This document shows, piece by piece, positions 42,481 through 51,071 of a DNA stretch of 64,000 bases. Made by a program: the position numbers and the translations under genes. Within the stretch, counting starts at the first letter, position 1; every line of letters starts with the position of its first letter. The notes under the pieces are model-generated. The model searched no databases and was not told the origin of the DNA. It worked only from the letters and a program-made list of their open reading frames with translations. The DNA is taken from NCBI GenBank assembly GCA_023423935.1, contig JAFAEQ010000050.1:207980-271979 (forward strand). Reading direction: 5' to 3'. This stretch comes from Pseudomonadota bacterium. Its GTDB lineage: Bacteria; Pseudomonadota; Gammaproteobacteria; Steroidobacterales; Steroidobacteraceae.

Positions 42481-43908
42481 ATGAACGCAAAAACACTGTT
42501 CGAGAAGGTCTGGGAGCAACACGAAGTCGTTCCCGAAACGGTGGACACCCCGGCAGTCCTCTACATCGATCTGCATCTGATCCATGAGGTGACCTCACCG
42601 CAGGCATTCAGTTTGCTGCGCTCGAAGGGCCTCAAGGTCCGGCGCACGGATCGCACGCTCGCCACGATGGATCATTCGACGCCGACCGACCCCGACGAAG
42701 TGTTCGGTCGCGTTCCGATCAAAGTCGAGTCTGCAGCTCGACAGGTCAAAGAGCTCGAGAAGAATTGCCGCGAGTTCGGCGTGGAGCTTCTGGGGCTTGG
42801 TAGCGACGAGCGCGGCATCGTGCATGTGATCGGTCCCGAACTCGGCGCGACACAGCCGGGCAAGACGATCGTGTGCGGCGACAGTCACACAGCAACGCAT
42901 GGTGCGTTCGGCGCACTTGCCTTCGGTATTGGCACGACCGAAGTCGGTCACGTGCTCGCGACGCAATGTCTGCTGCAGCGACGACCGAAGACGCTCGCGA
43001 TCAACGTCAACGGCAAACTCGCCAACGGTGTCACCGCGAAGGATCTGATCCTCGCCATCATCGGCAAGATCGGCGTGTCGGGCGGCACCGGTTACGTCAT
43101 CGAGTATCGCGGCTCGGCGATCGAAGCGCTTTCGATGGACGAACGTATGACCGTGTGCAACATGTCGATCGAGGCCGGCGCACGCGCCGGAATGATTGCA
43201 CCCGATCAAACAACTTTCGACTACCTCAAAGGCCGTCGCTTCGCTCCGCAAGGCGAGGAATGGGACAAAGCCGTCGCGCGCTGGAGCGAGTTGAAATCAG
43301 ATCCAGGCGCGAAGTTCGATCGCGAAGTCGATCTGGATGCGAACGAAATCGAGCCCATGATCACCTACGGCACGCATCCCGGCATGGTCGTGCCGATCAC
43401 TGGTGCGGTACCCGATCGCAAAGGCGATCCGGTGTTCGACAAATCGCTTGCCTATATGGGCCTGACGGGCGGCGAGAAACTGATCGGCAAGCCGATTCAG
43501 GTCGTGTTCGTCGGCAGCTGCACGAATGCGCGCCTGTCCGATCTCGAGCTGGCAGCGCGCGTCATGCAAGGCCGTAAAGTCGCACGAGGTGTTCGAGCAC
43601 TGATCGTGCCGGGCTCGCAGCAGATCAAGCGCGAAGCCGAGGCCCGAGGTCTCGCGAAGATCTTCACCGACGCCGGCGCGGAGTGGCGCGAGTCGGGCTG
43701 CTCCATGTGCATCGGCATGAACGGCGATACTGTCGACAAAGGCCAGTACGCAGTCAGCACCAGCAATCGCAATTTCGAGGGTCGTCAAGGCACGGGGGCG
43801 CGCACCTTGCTCGCGAGTCCCGCCACTGCCGCAGCCGCCGCCATCACGGGACACGTCACCGATCCGCGCGACTTCCTTGGCGAACTGAAATCCGTCGTCC
43901 ATTCATAA
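42481..43908 (+). CDS. leuC: 3-isopropylmalate dehydratase large subunit LeuC
   Basis: Aconitase-like large subunit that, with LeuD, converts 2- to 3-isopropylmalate. The ATG at 42481 gives 475 residues. LYIDLHLIHEVTSPQAF, GDSHTATHGAFGALAFGIGT, GSCTNARLSDL and CSMCIGMN hold the substrate-binding and 4Fe-4S cysteine motifs. The ribosome binding site is weak. leuD begins three bases after its stop. Confidence 0.96.
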   Translation: MNAKTLFEKVWEQHEVVPETVDTPAVLYIDLHLIHEVTSPQAFSLLRSKGLKVRRTDRTLATMDHSTPTDPDEVFGRVPIKVESAARQVKELEKNCREFGVELLGLGSDERGIVHVIGPELGATQPGKTIVCGDSHTATHGAFGALAFGIGTTEVGHVLATQCLLQRRPKTLAINVNGKLANGVTAKDLILAIIGKIGVSGGTGYVIEYRGSAIEALSMDERMTVCNMSIEAGARAGMIAPDQTTFDYLKGRRFAPQGEEWDKAVARWSELKSDPGAKFDREVDLDANEIEPMITYGTHPGMVVPITGAVPDRKGDPVFDKSLAYMGLTGGEKLIGKPIQVVFVGSCTNARLSDLELAARVMQGRKVARGVRALIVPGSQQIKREAEARGLAKIFTDAGAEWRESGCSMCIGMNGDTVDKGQYAVSTSNRNFEGRQGTGARTLLASPATAAAAAITGHVTDPRDFLGELKSVVHS

Positions 43909-43911
43909 ACC

Positions 43912-44487
43912 ATGCAACCCATTCGAACTATTGCATCGCGTACGCTCGTTCTGCCGTACACGAACATCGACACCGACCAGATCATTCCGGCCCGCTTTCT
44001 GACGACGACGACCAAGGAGGGACTCGGCAAGCTCGCCTTCGCGGACTGGCGGTATGACGCAAGCGGCGCACCGAAGCCCGACTTCATCCTCAATCGTCCC
44101 GAAGCAGCCGGCTGTTCGATCCTGGTGGGCGGTCGCAACTTCGGTTGCGGATCGTCGCGCGAGCATGCGCCGTGGGCTTTGCTCGACTATGGTTTCCGCG
44201 CGGTCATCAGCACTGAGATCGCCGACATTTTCCGCAACAATTCACTGAAGAACGGCCTGCTGCCCATCGTCGTGGACGAAACGACCCATCAGTGGCTGCT
44301 CGACCATCCAGGCGCTGACGTGCAGATCGACCTGGAGTCGAACAGCGTGTCGCTCCCCAATGGCACGCAGGTGAAATTCTCGATCGAAGGTTTTGCGCGT
44401 TATTGCCTGCTGAACGGAACCGATGAACTCGGATTCCTGTTGCAGAAAGCGGATGCCATTACCCAGTACGAGCAGGCGCACGCATGA
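43912..44487 (+). CDS. leuD: 3-isopropylmalate dehydratase small subunit LeuD
   Basis: 191-residue swivel-domain subunit. NIDTDQIIPARFLTT, GRNFGCGSSREHAPWAL and FRNNSLKNGLLPI are the standard LeuD motifs. It overlaps leuB as ATGA, so the three leu genes are translationally linked. Confidence 0.96.
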   Translation: MQPIRTIASRTLVLPYTNIDTDQIIPARFLTTTTKEGLGKLAFADWRYDASGAPKPDFILNRPEAAGCSILVGGRNFGCGSSREHAPWALLDYGFRAVISTEIADIFRNNSLKNGLLPIVVDETTHQWLLDHPGADVQIDLESNSVSLPNGTQVKFSIEGFARYCLLNGTDELGFLLQKADAITQYEQAHA

Positions 44488-45545
44488 AAGCAAGCATTGT
44501 GATCCTCGGCGGTGACGGGATCGGTCCCGAAGTCACCCACGAAGCCGTGCGCGTTCTCGAAGCCGTGGCCAGTCGTTTCGGTCATGAGTTCAAGTTCGAA
44601 GCGCATCTGATCGGTGGCGCCGCCATCGATGCCACGCAATCGCCCCTGCCCGCCTCCACGCTCTCGGCCTGCGGAACGGCTGACGCGGTGCTGCTCGGAG
44701 CCGTGGGCGGACCGAAGTGGTCAGATCCGAACGCCCCAGTCAGACCCGAGCAGGGTTTGCTCGCGCTGCGCAAAGGACTCGGTCTTTTCGCGAACCTGCG
44801 CCCCGTGAGCGTCCACGAGACGATGCTGGATGCCTCGACGATCAAGCCCGAAGTACTCAAAGGCACCGACATCATGGTGGTGCGAGAGCTCACCGGCGGC
44901 ATCTACTTCGGCGAGAAGACTCGCACGGCCGACACGGCGAGCGATCTGTGCACCTACACCGTGGAAGAAGTCGCACGCGTGGCACGAGTCGCGGGCCGGT
45001 TGGCACAGCAGCGACGCAAATCCATCGCGTCCGTTGACAAAGCAAACGTTCTCGAGACTTCGCGTCTGTGGCGCACTACCGTCGAGAAGGTCATCAGCGA
45101 AGAGTTTCCCGACGTAAAGCTCGAGCACATGCTGGTCGACTCGGCAGCGATGCATTTGATTCGCAAACCTTCGAGCTTCGATGTGATCGTCACCGAGAAC
45201 ATGTTCGGCGACATCCTGACCGATGAAGCCTCGATGCTGGCCGGCTCGTTGGGCCTGCTGCCCTCCGCGTCCCTGGGCGCCGGAAAGCTCGGGCTGTATG
45301 AGCCCATCCACGGCTCGGCACCCGATATTGCCGGTAAAGGCATTGCCAACCCCTTCGGCACGATTCTGAGCGTCGCCATGCTCCTCAGGCATTCCCTCGG
45401 GCTGGAAGGTGAAGCGCAAGTAGTTGAAAAGGCTGTCTCTGAGGCCCTCAGAAACGGCGTCAGAACGGCTGATATCGCCGCTCCGGGGGCTGCCGTGACG
45501 ACTCGCCAGGCCGGCGATGCAGTGGTTAGCAAAATTCTGCAATAA
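44484..45545 (+). CDS. leuB: 3-isopropylmalate dehydrogenase LeuB
   Basis: NAD-dependent oxidative decarboxylation of 3-isopropylmalate. 353 residues. ILGGDGIGPEVT, RELTGGIYFGE, VDSAAMHLI, TENMFGDILTDEASMLAGS and EPIHGSAPDIAGKGIANP are the LeuB signatures. Last gene of the run; leuA is not here. Confidence 0.97.
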   Translation: MKASIVILGGDGIGPEVTHEAVRVLEAVASRFGHEFKFEAHLIGGAAIDATQSPLPASTLSACGTADAVLLGAVGGPKWSDPNAPVRPEQGLLALRKGLGLFANLRPVSVHETMLDASTIKPEVLKGTDIMVVRELTGGIYFGEKTRTADTASDLCTYTVEEVARVARVAGRLAQQRRKSIASVDKANVLETSRLWRTTVEKVISEEFPDVKLEHMLVDSAAMHLIRKPSSFDVIVTENMFGDILTDEASMLAGSLGLLPSASLGAGKLGLYEPIHGSAPDIAGKGIANPFGTILSVAMLLRHSLGLEGEAQVVEKAVSEALRNGVRTADIAAPGAAVTTRQAGDAVVSKILQ

Positions 45546-45555
45546 ATGTCGTAAA

Positions 45556-45583
45556 TACCTGATTTCTTAGGGGGAATCAGGTA
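45556..45583 (+). other. Hairpin after leuB
   Basis: TACCTGATT (45556-45564) and AATCAGGTA (45575-45583) form a nine-pair stem with a ten-base loop, followed by CCAAAAAG rather than a T run. It may mark the 3' end of the leu transcript. Confidence 0.45.
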
Positions 45584-45605
45584 CCAAAAAGATCGTCGAA
45601 GATTC

Positions 45606-45636
45606 TTGCCACAAACCCGGGCGAGGCGGTTATGAT
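45606..45636 (+). promoter_or_regulatory. Predicted promoter of the leuB-metB small RNA
   Basis: TTGCCA at 45606-45611 and TATGAT at 45631-45636, each five of six to consensus, with a long 19-base spacer. The start site would be near 45643, at the first base of a strong stem. Confidence 0.5.
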
Positions 45637-45642
45637 TTGCCC

Positions 45643-45846
45643 AACGCCGGTGTTTCGATCTCCGCCCGGCGTTTCCGCCTTCGGGCAAATCTCCATGTCT
45701 CGACCACTACGGTCGAGGTGTCTTTGGTGGAAACGGAGCTACGTGTCGGGTTAGTCCCCAAGGTCGATGACGGATCAAACCGATATCGCCACGACAGCAG
45801 TTCTTAGTTGCCACATAAGGCCGGCCACGAGCCGGCCTATTTTTTT
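45643..45846 (+). ncRNA. Candidate small RNA, about 200 nt, between leuB and metB
   Basis: The RNA would start with AACGCCGG (45643-45650) pairing with CCGGCGTT (45666-45673). A second perfect stem is CTCGACC (45699-45705) with GGTCGAG (45711-45717). It ends in the intrinsic terminator at 45818-45846. GGA triplets in GTGGAAACGGAG are possible exposed sites. It does not resemble 6S RNA, SRP RNA, tmRNA or RNase P RNA. As metB is convergent, it is unlikely to be a cis leader. Confidence 0.55.
45818..45846 (+). terminator. Strong intrinsic terminator
   Basis: AGGCCGGC-CACGA-GCCGGCCT (45818-45838), eight pairs, then ATTTTTTT. Ends the small RNA and any read-through from leuB, and faces metB transcription from the other side. 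Confidence 0.9.
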
Positions 45847-45908
45847 GTCTCATGAGTTCGTGAGCACGACGCCGGCTCTCTTCGCGAGAGCCGTGCTTCG
45901 GTAAGGCG

Positions 45909-47072
45909 TCAAAGACGCGCCACGCGCGTCAGCGCCGTGACTAGATCCCGCTCGAGATCATCAACGTGCTCGATACCCACTGAGAGACGCAACAAGGTGT
46001 CGCCGATGCCGGCGCGACGGCGAGCCTCAGGGGCCATCCCCGCATGAGTCATGCTCGCGGGATGTGCAACGAGACTCTCCACTCCGCCCAGCGACTCTGC
46101 CAGCGAGAAGCACTGCAGGCCGTTCAGGAACGCACGAACGTGCGCTGTTTCCCCTTTAAGCTCGAAGCTGACCATCGCACCGAATCCTGACTGCTGTCGC
46201 TTGGCGAGCTCGTGTTGCGGATGATGTGCGAGACCGGGATAGAACACCCTGCTCACTTCGTCCCGCGTATCGAGCAGCTGCGCAATGCGGCCGGCATTCT
46301 GGCCGTGCACAGTCAATCGCGAATGCAGCGTGCGAATACCGCGCAACGTGAGATAGCTGTCGAATGGCGCACCGGTCACGCCGATGCAGTTCGCCCACCA
46401 GCACAACTTTTCGTGAAGCTCGGGTGTCGCCGAGGCCACTGCGCCGCCGACGACATCGCTATGGCCGTTGAGATATTTCGTCGTCGAATGCAGCACGAGA
46501 TCGGCGCCGAGCGCGATCGGCTGCTGCCATACCGGGGACAGGAACGTGTTGTCGACCAATAGCAGCGCGCCCGCGGCATGTGCCTTCTTGCTGATGGTGG
46601 CGATATCGACGATTCGCAGCAACGGATTGCTGGGCGTTTCCACCCAGACGAGCTTCGGCTTGCGCGCGATCGCCGCCTGGAGTGCCGCCTCGTCCGACTG
46701 ATCGACGAACTCGACCTTCAGCACGCCTCGCTTGGCGAGCGAATCGAACAGGCGGTACGTTCCTCCGTAGCAATCGTGAGGCGCGATCAGCAGGTCATCC
46801 CGCTCGAGCAGTTGCAACACGAGCGTCACGGCCGCAAGGCCTGAGGCTGTGATCACCGCGCCCGCCGCGCCCTCGAGCGCCGCGATCGCCTCGCCGAGCG
46901 CATCGCGCGTGGGATTACCTGAGCGCGTGTAATCGTACGCACCCTTTTCGCCGAACTCCCGGAACGCGTAAGTCGAGGTCAAATGAATTGGCGGTACAAC
47001 TGCACCGTGCTGCGTATCCGATTCCAGCGCCGCCCTGACCGCCTGCGTGGCCTTCTCGAAACGTTCGCTCAT
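45909..47072 (-). CDS. metB: Cystathionine gamma-synthase MetB
   Basis: PLP enzyme that joins an acylhomoserine to cysteine to give cystathionine. 387 residues: YDYTRSGNPTRDALG near 46, ASGLAAVTLVLQLL, LLVDNTFLSP and PLP lysine Lys199 in HSTTKYLNGHSDVVGG. Its ATG overlaps the metX stop (ATGA). O-succinyl- or O-acetylhomoserine sulfhydrylase is a possible alternative function within the family; MetX next door supplies the substrate. Confidence 0.93.
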   Translation of the reverse strand: MSERFEKATQAVRAALESDTQHGAVVPPIHLTSTYAFREFGEKGAYDYTRSGNPTRDALGEAIAALEGAAGAVITASGLAAVTLVLQLLERDDLLIAPHDCYGGTYRLFDSLAKRGVLKVEFVDQSDEAALQAAIARKPKLVWVETPSNPLLRIVDIATISKKAHAAGALLLVDNTFLSPVWQQPIALGADLVLHSTTKYLNGHSDVVGGAVASATPELHEKLCWWANCIGVTGAPFDSYLTLRGIRTLHSRLTVHGQNAGRIAQLLDTRDEVSRVFYPGLAHHPQHELAKRQQSGFGAMVSFELKGETAHVRAFLNGLQCFSLAESLGGVESLVAHPASMTHAGMAPEARRRAGIGDTLLRLSVGIEHVDDLERDLVTALTRVARL

Positions 47073-48100
47073 TCGTTCGTCTCCAGAAGCTTCTCGAACA
47101 CAGGACGCAAGGCGGCACCTTCCTTCAGGAATGCGTCGTGACCATACAAAGACGACAGCTCGATGAGCTCGCTGTTTCCCGCGAGGCGTTCATGCAGCAA
47201 GCGCATGTCTGACAACGGCACGAGTTGGTCCTCACGCACTGCGACGAGCGTCGTCGGCACGTCGATTCTGGACGCATCTACCCGATGCAGGTCGATGGAC
47301 TCCGACAGGCACAGAAAGGCCTCCGGCACGTAGGACGCTGCGTACGCATCACCGCGCGCGAGCAGGTAACTCTCCACCGGGAACTGAAAACGACCGTCGA
47401 TTCGTTGCGGCTCACCGTCGAATCGGACTTCGAACTCTGCGGACGAACGATAGGTGGCCATCGCGAGGGCCCGCGCCAGTCGCAGACCTTCTGCACCATC
47501 GCCCTTCCTGAGTGCGTAACGCACGGTCGCTCGCTGAACGCTGCGCCAGGCGGTCGCCATCGGATGCGAGCGATCGGCTGCGCTGATCACCACGAGTTGC
47601 CCGACGAGCTCAGGAAAGCGCTCCGCAAATGCCAGTGCCACCATCCCGCCGTATGACGCTCCGACGATCGCGTGCAGTCTGGGCAATCCAAGGTGCTGCA
47701 TTAAGAGCTGGAGGATCGTGGCCTGATCGTATGCGCTTACCGAAGGGAAGTTGTCCTGGCCTGCGTGAGGACCGGTGGTCTGTCCGCTACCGCCGAGGAA
47801 ATCGAACCCGAGAATCCGGCAACGGCGCGTATCGAGCGAGCCGTCTGGTGCGACGATCTCGTTCCACCAACCGCGCGGGGAATGACCCGTGACGAATCGA
47901 CCTGCTGAGATTCCACCCAATGCCGCGATCAATGGGCCCTGGGCGCCTGAGAGACGCCATGCGACTCTTACACCGTCGAGCTGACCGCCGAAATGAAGCT
48001 TGAATGCGCCCGGAACATCGAGGATTCCATCGTGCGCAGGAAGGTCATGCGAGGCGGCCGGCGCTGCGGCACCTGAGACAGCCTCATTCAATCCCGTCAT
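47069..48100 (-). CDS. metX: Homoserine O-acyltransferase MetX (acetyl or succinyl)
   Basis: Alpha/beta hydrolase-fold acyltransferase that activates homoserine for methionine synthesis. From the ATG at 48100 (GGGAG nine bases upstream) it has 343 residues. The triad is Ser149 (GASYGGMVA), Asp291 (REDQLVPL) and His321 (YGHDAFLKE). MetX proteins of this short type in Xanthomonadales have been reassigned as succinyltransferases, so acetyl versus succinyl specificity is open. A SAM-I riboswitch lies in its leader. Confidence 0.92.
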   Translation of the reverse strand: MTGLNEAVSGAAAPAASHDLPAHDGILDVPGAFKLHFGGQLDGVRVAWRLSGAQGPLIAALGGISAGRFVTGHSPRGWWNEIVAPDGSLDTRRCRILGFDFLGGSGQTTGPHAGQDNFPSVSAYDQATILQLLMQHLGLPRLHAIVGASYGGMVALAFAERFPELVGQLVVISAADRSHPMATAWRSVQRATVRYALRKGDGAEGLRLARALAMATYRSSAEFEVRFDGEPQRIDGRFQFPVESYLLARGDAYAASYVPEAFLCLSESIDLHRVDASRIDVPTTLVAVREDQLVPLSDMRLLHERLAGNSELIELSSLYGHDAFLKEGAALRPVFEKLLETNE

Positions 48101-48226
48101 GTAGAAGCACTCCCAAACCCGGATCGGGGCCGGAACAGGTTTCGCGCATCGCAGAAACCCCACGGAGTGCCGTAGGCAGGTCGCCGTGAGCCATCTGTCC
48201 CTGAGCATGGGACAGCTTCACAGCAA

Positions 48227-48340
48227 CTCATCTGTCGGGGGCGAGGACGCCGTCCGCAGGAGTTGGCACCTTTTCGAGATGGTTAGTCTCGACGGTTGCC
48301 CCGGCATCCAAGGGCCTTACCCTCCGCCGGTCTCGATGAG
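48227..48340 (-). promoter_or_regulatory. SAM-I (S-box) riboswitch upstream of metXB
   Basis: On the minus strand the aptamer reads from CTCATCGAG (48340-48332, P1 5' strand) through GGAGGGTAAGGCCC (48325-48312), GGGGCAACC (48302-48294), a P3 hairpin CGAGA/TCTCG, AGGTGCCAACT (48271-48261) and closes with AGATGAG (48233-48227, P1 3' strand). These are the conserved S-box blocks in order. A stem CTGTCCC-GGGACAG (48196-48216) follows before metX. Binding of S-adenosylmethionine should switch metXB off. Confidence 0.9.
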
Positions 48341-48348
48341 CGGCGTGG

Positions 48349-48377
48349 AGTGTAGGGACGGCCCTGACGATGGTCAA
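48349..48377 (-). promoter_or_regulatory. Predicted promoter for the metXB riboswitch transcript
   Basis: Minus strand TTGACC (48377-48372), 17-base spacer, TACACT (48354-48349). The start site near 48342 would fall right at the 5' end of the riboswitch P1 helix, which supports both calls. Confidence 0.7.
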
Positions 48378-48443
48378 GGAAGCAGATCGTGCGGCAAATC
48401 CCTCGTTCTGGGCTGCTCGATCCACTCAAAGAAGCTCGCAGCC

Positions 48444-48470
48444 TTGACCGTCGAACCGCTCACGTATTAA
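48444..48470 (+). promoter_or_regulatory. Possible promoter of the TrpR-like gene and his operon
   Basis: TTGACC at 48444-48449 and TATTAA at 48465-48470 with a short 15-base spacer. The operator-like palindrome follows directly, so a bound repressor would cover the start site. Confidence 0.45.
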
Positions 48471-48471
48471 C

Positions 48472-48489
48472 GTGCTAGCACATTAGTAC
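48472..48489. promoter_or_regulatory. TrpR-box-like operator upstream of the TrpR-like gene
   Basis: GTGCTAGCACATTAGTAC matches the E. coli TrpR operator consensus GTACTAGTTAACTAGTAC at 13 of 18 positions. It includes the CTAG of the left half and TAGTAC of the right half. It lies 21 bases before the ATG of the TrpR-family gene. Self-control and his operon control are inferred. Confidence 0.55.
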
Positions 48490-48509
48490 ATTCATACATC
48501 TCCCCCCTC

Positions 48510-48842
48510 ATGAAAGAACATCGCCTGGTCACGCCGCGCCAGGAAGCGCTGGCGGAGCGATCCCTGTTCGCTGCCGTCCTCACGCTGAAGAGCATCGAGG
48601 AATGCCGATCGTTCTTTCGCGACCTGTGCACCCCTGCGGAGCTGCAGGCGCTGGCCGATCGCTGGGCCGTAGTGGGTTTACTGCAGCAAGGCGTGCCGTA
48701 TCGCGAGATTCACAAGCAGACGGGCGTCAGTGTAACGACGATCGGGCGAGTGGCGCGCTATTTGACCAACGGCAACGGCGGTTATTCCCTCGCCGCCGAA
48801 CGTCTCGCAACCGATCGTCAGAAAGAACACCGCGTGGGTTGA
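48510..48842 (+). CDS. TrpR/YerC-family transcriptional regulator in front of the his operon
   Basis: 110-residue all-helical DNA-binding protein of the TrpR superfamily (YerC/YecD type). It has ECRSFFRDLCTPAELQALADRW followed by a helix-turn-helix VPYREIHKQTGVSVTTIGRVARYL near residues 62-85. It is encoded 10 bases before hisG and should be part of the same transcript. Its likely role is histidine-responsive repression of the operon, by analogy with TrpR-family HisR proteins. No ribosome binding site is visible before its ATG. Confidence 0.85.
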   Translation: MKEHRLVTPRQEALAERSLFAAVLTLKSIEECRSFFRDLCTPAELQALADRWAVVGLLQQGVPYREIHKQTGVSVTTIGRVARYLTNGNGGYSLAAERLATDRQKEHRVG

Positions 48843-48852
48843 AGGTTCCATC

Positions 48853-49752
48853 ATGGACAAGAGTTCGCGACTCAAAGTCGCTTTGCAGAAATCCGGACGC
48901 CTCACCGAGAACTCTCTCGATCTGCTGGTGCGTTGCGGTCTGAAATACAGCCGCGGCAAAGATCAGCTCATGTGCTACGGCGAGAACATGCCGCTGGACG
49001 TGCTGTTCGTGCGCGATGACGACATCCCGGATCTGGTGCAGCAGGATGTCTGCGATCTCGGGATCGTCGGATTGAATGTGATCGAGGAGAAGCGCCTCGC
49101 ATTCAAAGCCAAGGGCGTCACACCACTGTTCGATCAGGTGATGGTGCTCGACTACGGCAAGTGCCGGCTCTCGATCGCGGTGCCTGATGGCACGCAATAC
49201 AAGGATGCGACTTCGCTGCGCGGCAAACGGATTGCGACGACCTATCCGAACATCCTGGCGCGCTTTCTGCGCGAACGCGACATCCAGGCGGAAGTCGTGA
49301 CCATGTCGGGCGCCGTCGAAATCGCGCCACGACTCGGACGCGCGGATTTCATCTGCGATCTGGTATCCACCGGATCGACGCTGGTTGCGAACCATCTTTC
49401 CGAAGCTGAAGTCGTGATGGAGAGTCAGGCCGCGATCATCAGCACGCCGGTGCCCGTTTCTGCGGAGAAGCAGGAATGGATTCACCGTCTCACCGTGCGT
49501 ATCGACGGCGTGCAGCAAGTGAAAGAAAGCAAGTACATCATGCTGCATGCGCCGCGCTCGAAGCTCGCTGAGATCCGCAAGCTCCTGCCGGGCAGCGAAT
49601 CGCCGACCATCATGCCGCTCGATGGCGCGGACGATAAGGTGGCCGTGCACGCCGTGTGTCGCGAGAACGTTTTCTGGGAGACCCTCGAAGGTCTCAAGCA
49701 TGCCGGAGCGAGCGCAATTCTCGTGCTGCCGGTGGAGAAAATGCTCGCATGA
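48853..49752 (+). CDS. hisG: ATP phosphoribosyltransferase HisG, long form
   Basis: First step of histidine synthesis: joins PRPP and ATP. 299 residues, the long form with its own C-terminal ACT-like domain for histidine feedback (from about residue 225, YIMLHAPRSKLAEIRKLLPG), so no HisZ is needed. LKVALQKSGRLTENSLDLL and DLVSTGSTLVANHL (PRPP loop) are conserved. AAGG seven bases upstream. Overlaps hisD as ATGA. Confidence 0.97.
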   Translation: MDKSSRLKVALQKSGRLTENSLDLLVRCGLKYSRGKDQLMCYGENMPLDVLFVRDDDIPDLVQQDVCDLGIVGLNVIEEKRLAFKAKGVTPLFDQVMVLDYGKCRLSIAVPDGTQYKDATSLRGKRIATTYPNILARFLRERDIQAEVVTMSGAVEIAPRLGRADFICDLVSTGSTLVANHLSEAEVVMESQAAIISTPVPVSAEKQEWIHRLTVRIDGVQQVKESKYIMLHAPRSKLAEIRKLLPGSESPTIMPLDGADDKVAVHAVCRENVFWETLEGLKHAGASAILVLPVEKMLA

Positions 49753-51071
49753 GCGCTTTGCCCCTGCTCGACTGGTCGAGACTCACACCGGATCAACGCC
49801 GCGAGGCGTTACGCCGACCGACTCAGTCCGCTGCAACGGAACTGAACGAACGTGTCGCAAAGATCATTGCGGACGTCCGCTCGCGAGGCGATGCGGCATT
49901 GCTCGAATACACCCGGCGTTTCGATGGCGCCGAACTCAGCGCGCTCGAAGTCAGCGAGGACGAATTCCTCGCGGCTGAGCGCACGCTCGACGAAGTACAG
50001 CTGCGTGCATTGCGGCGTGCAATCGACAACGTGACGGTTTTTCACGAAGCCCAGCTTTCGGACCCGATCCGTATCGAGACTTCGCCGGGCGTGGTGTGCG
50101 AGCGCGTCTTCCGTCCGATCGACGCCGTCGGTCTCTATGTTCCGGCGGGTGTAGCTCCACTCCCCTCCGCTGCCATCATGCTCGCCGTTCCTGCGCGCAT
50201 CGCAGGATGCGAGACGCGAATCATCTGCACGCCCCCGCGCAAGGATGGCACTGCAGATCCTGCCGTGCTCGTCGCCGCCCGACTTTGCGGCGTGGCGCGC
50301 GTATTCAAAGTCGGCGGCGCGCAGGCAATTGCTGCGATGGCCTTCGGCACTCAGAGCATCCCCAAGGTCGACAAGGTCTTCGGGCCTGGCAGCGCCTGGG
50401 TCACTGCTGCGAAGCTTCTGGTGTCGAACGATCCGGAGGGAGCAGCGCTCGATCTTCCGGCAGGTCCGTCGGAGGTCCTCGTGATTGCGGACGACTCGGC
50501 GCGTGCGGAGTTCGTTGCCGCCGATCTGCTTGCACAGGCCGAACACAGCGGTGATGCGCAGGTCGTGCTCGTCACCACCTCAGAAGCATTGGCTCGAGCA
50601 ACGCTCGAGGAGCTCGAAATCCAGATGCGCCGTCTGGGTCGCGAAAGCACCTTGCGGCAGTCGATCGAGCACAGCCGGCTGATCCTGGTGGATTCGCTCG
50701 ATACCGCATTCGAAGTGAGCAACAGCTACGCCCCGGAGCATCTGATCGTTCAAGTGCGCAACGCCAGGCATTGGTTGCCGAAAGTGCGTAACGCGGGTTC
50801 GGTCTTCCTGGGCGCCTGGACGCCGGAGACCATGGGCGACTACTGCAGCGGTACGAACCATGTGCTGCCGACCTACGGATTCGCACGGGCCTACAGCGGT
50901 CTGTCGATGACGGATTTCATGAAGCGCATGACGGTTCAGGAGCTCACCGACGAAGGACTGCGCGATCTGGGGCCGACGGCGGTCACCATCGCTCAACTCG
51001 AAGGGCTCGATGCGCACGCCAATGCTGTGCAGGTGCGCCTTGCGCATCTGCACGCGACGGAGCGTGCATGA
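49749..51071 (+). CDS. hisD: Histidinol dehydrogenase HisD
   Basis: Zinc- and NAD-dependent two-step oxidation of histidinol to histidine. From the ATG at 49749 it has 440 residues; the frame is open further upstream inside hisG but that part is not HisD. YVPAGVAPLPSAAIMLAVPA, GPGSAWVTAAK, LPAGPSEVLVIADD, AEHSGDAQ and SYAPEHLIVQ are the family blocks. Confidence 0.97.
   Translation: MSALPLLDWSRLTPDQRREALRRPTQSAATELNERVAKIIADVRSRGDAALLEYTRRFDGAELSALEVSEDEFLAAERTLDEVQLRALRRAIDNVTVFHEAQLSDPIRIETSPGVVCERVFRPIDAVGLYVPAGVAPLPSAAIMLAVPARIAGCETRIICTPPRKDGTADPAVLVAARLCGVARVFKVGGAQAIAAMAFGTQSIPKVDKVFGPGSAWVTAAKLLVSNDPEGAALDLPAGPSEVLVIADDSARAEFVAADLLAQAEHSGDAQVVLVTTSEALARATLEELEIQMRRLGRESTLRQSIEHSRLILVDSLDTAFEVSNSYAPEHLIVQVRNARHWLPKVRNAGSVFLGAWTPETMGDYCSGTNHVLPTYGFARAYSGLSMTDFMKRMTVQELTDEGLRDLGPTAVTIAQLEGLDAHANAVQVRLAHLHATERA

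Larger units (their letters stand above)
45546..45908 (+). other. 363-base gap between convergent leuB and metB
   Basis: It holds a hairpin just after leuB (45556-45583), a predicted promoter (45606-45636), a structured RNA of about 200 bases and a strong terminator (45818-45846). No protein gene is apparent. Confidence 0.6.

Noticed and set aside
45643..45846. leuB-metB RNA as 6S, SRP RNA, tmRNA or RNase P RNA
   Set aside because: None of the conserved sequence blocks of those RNAs is present.
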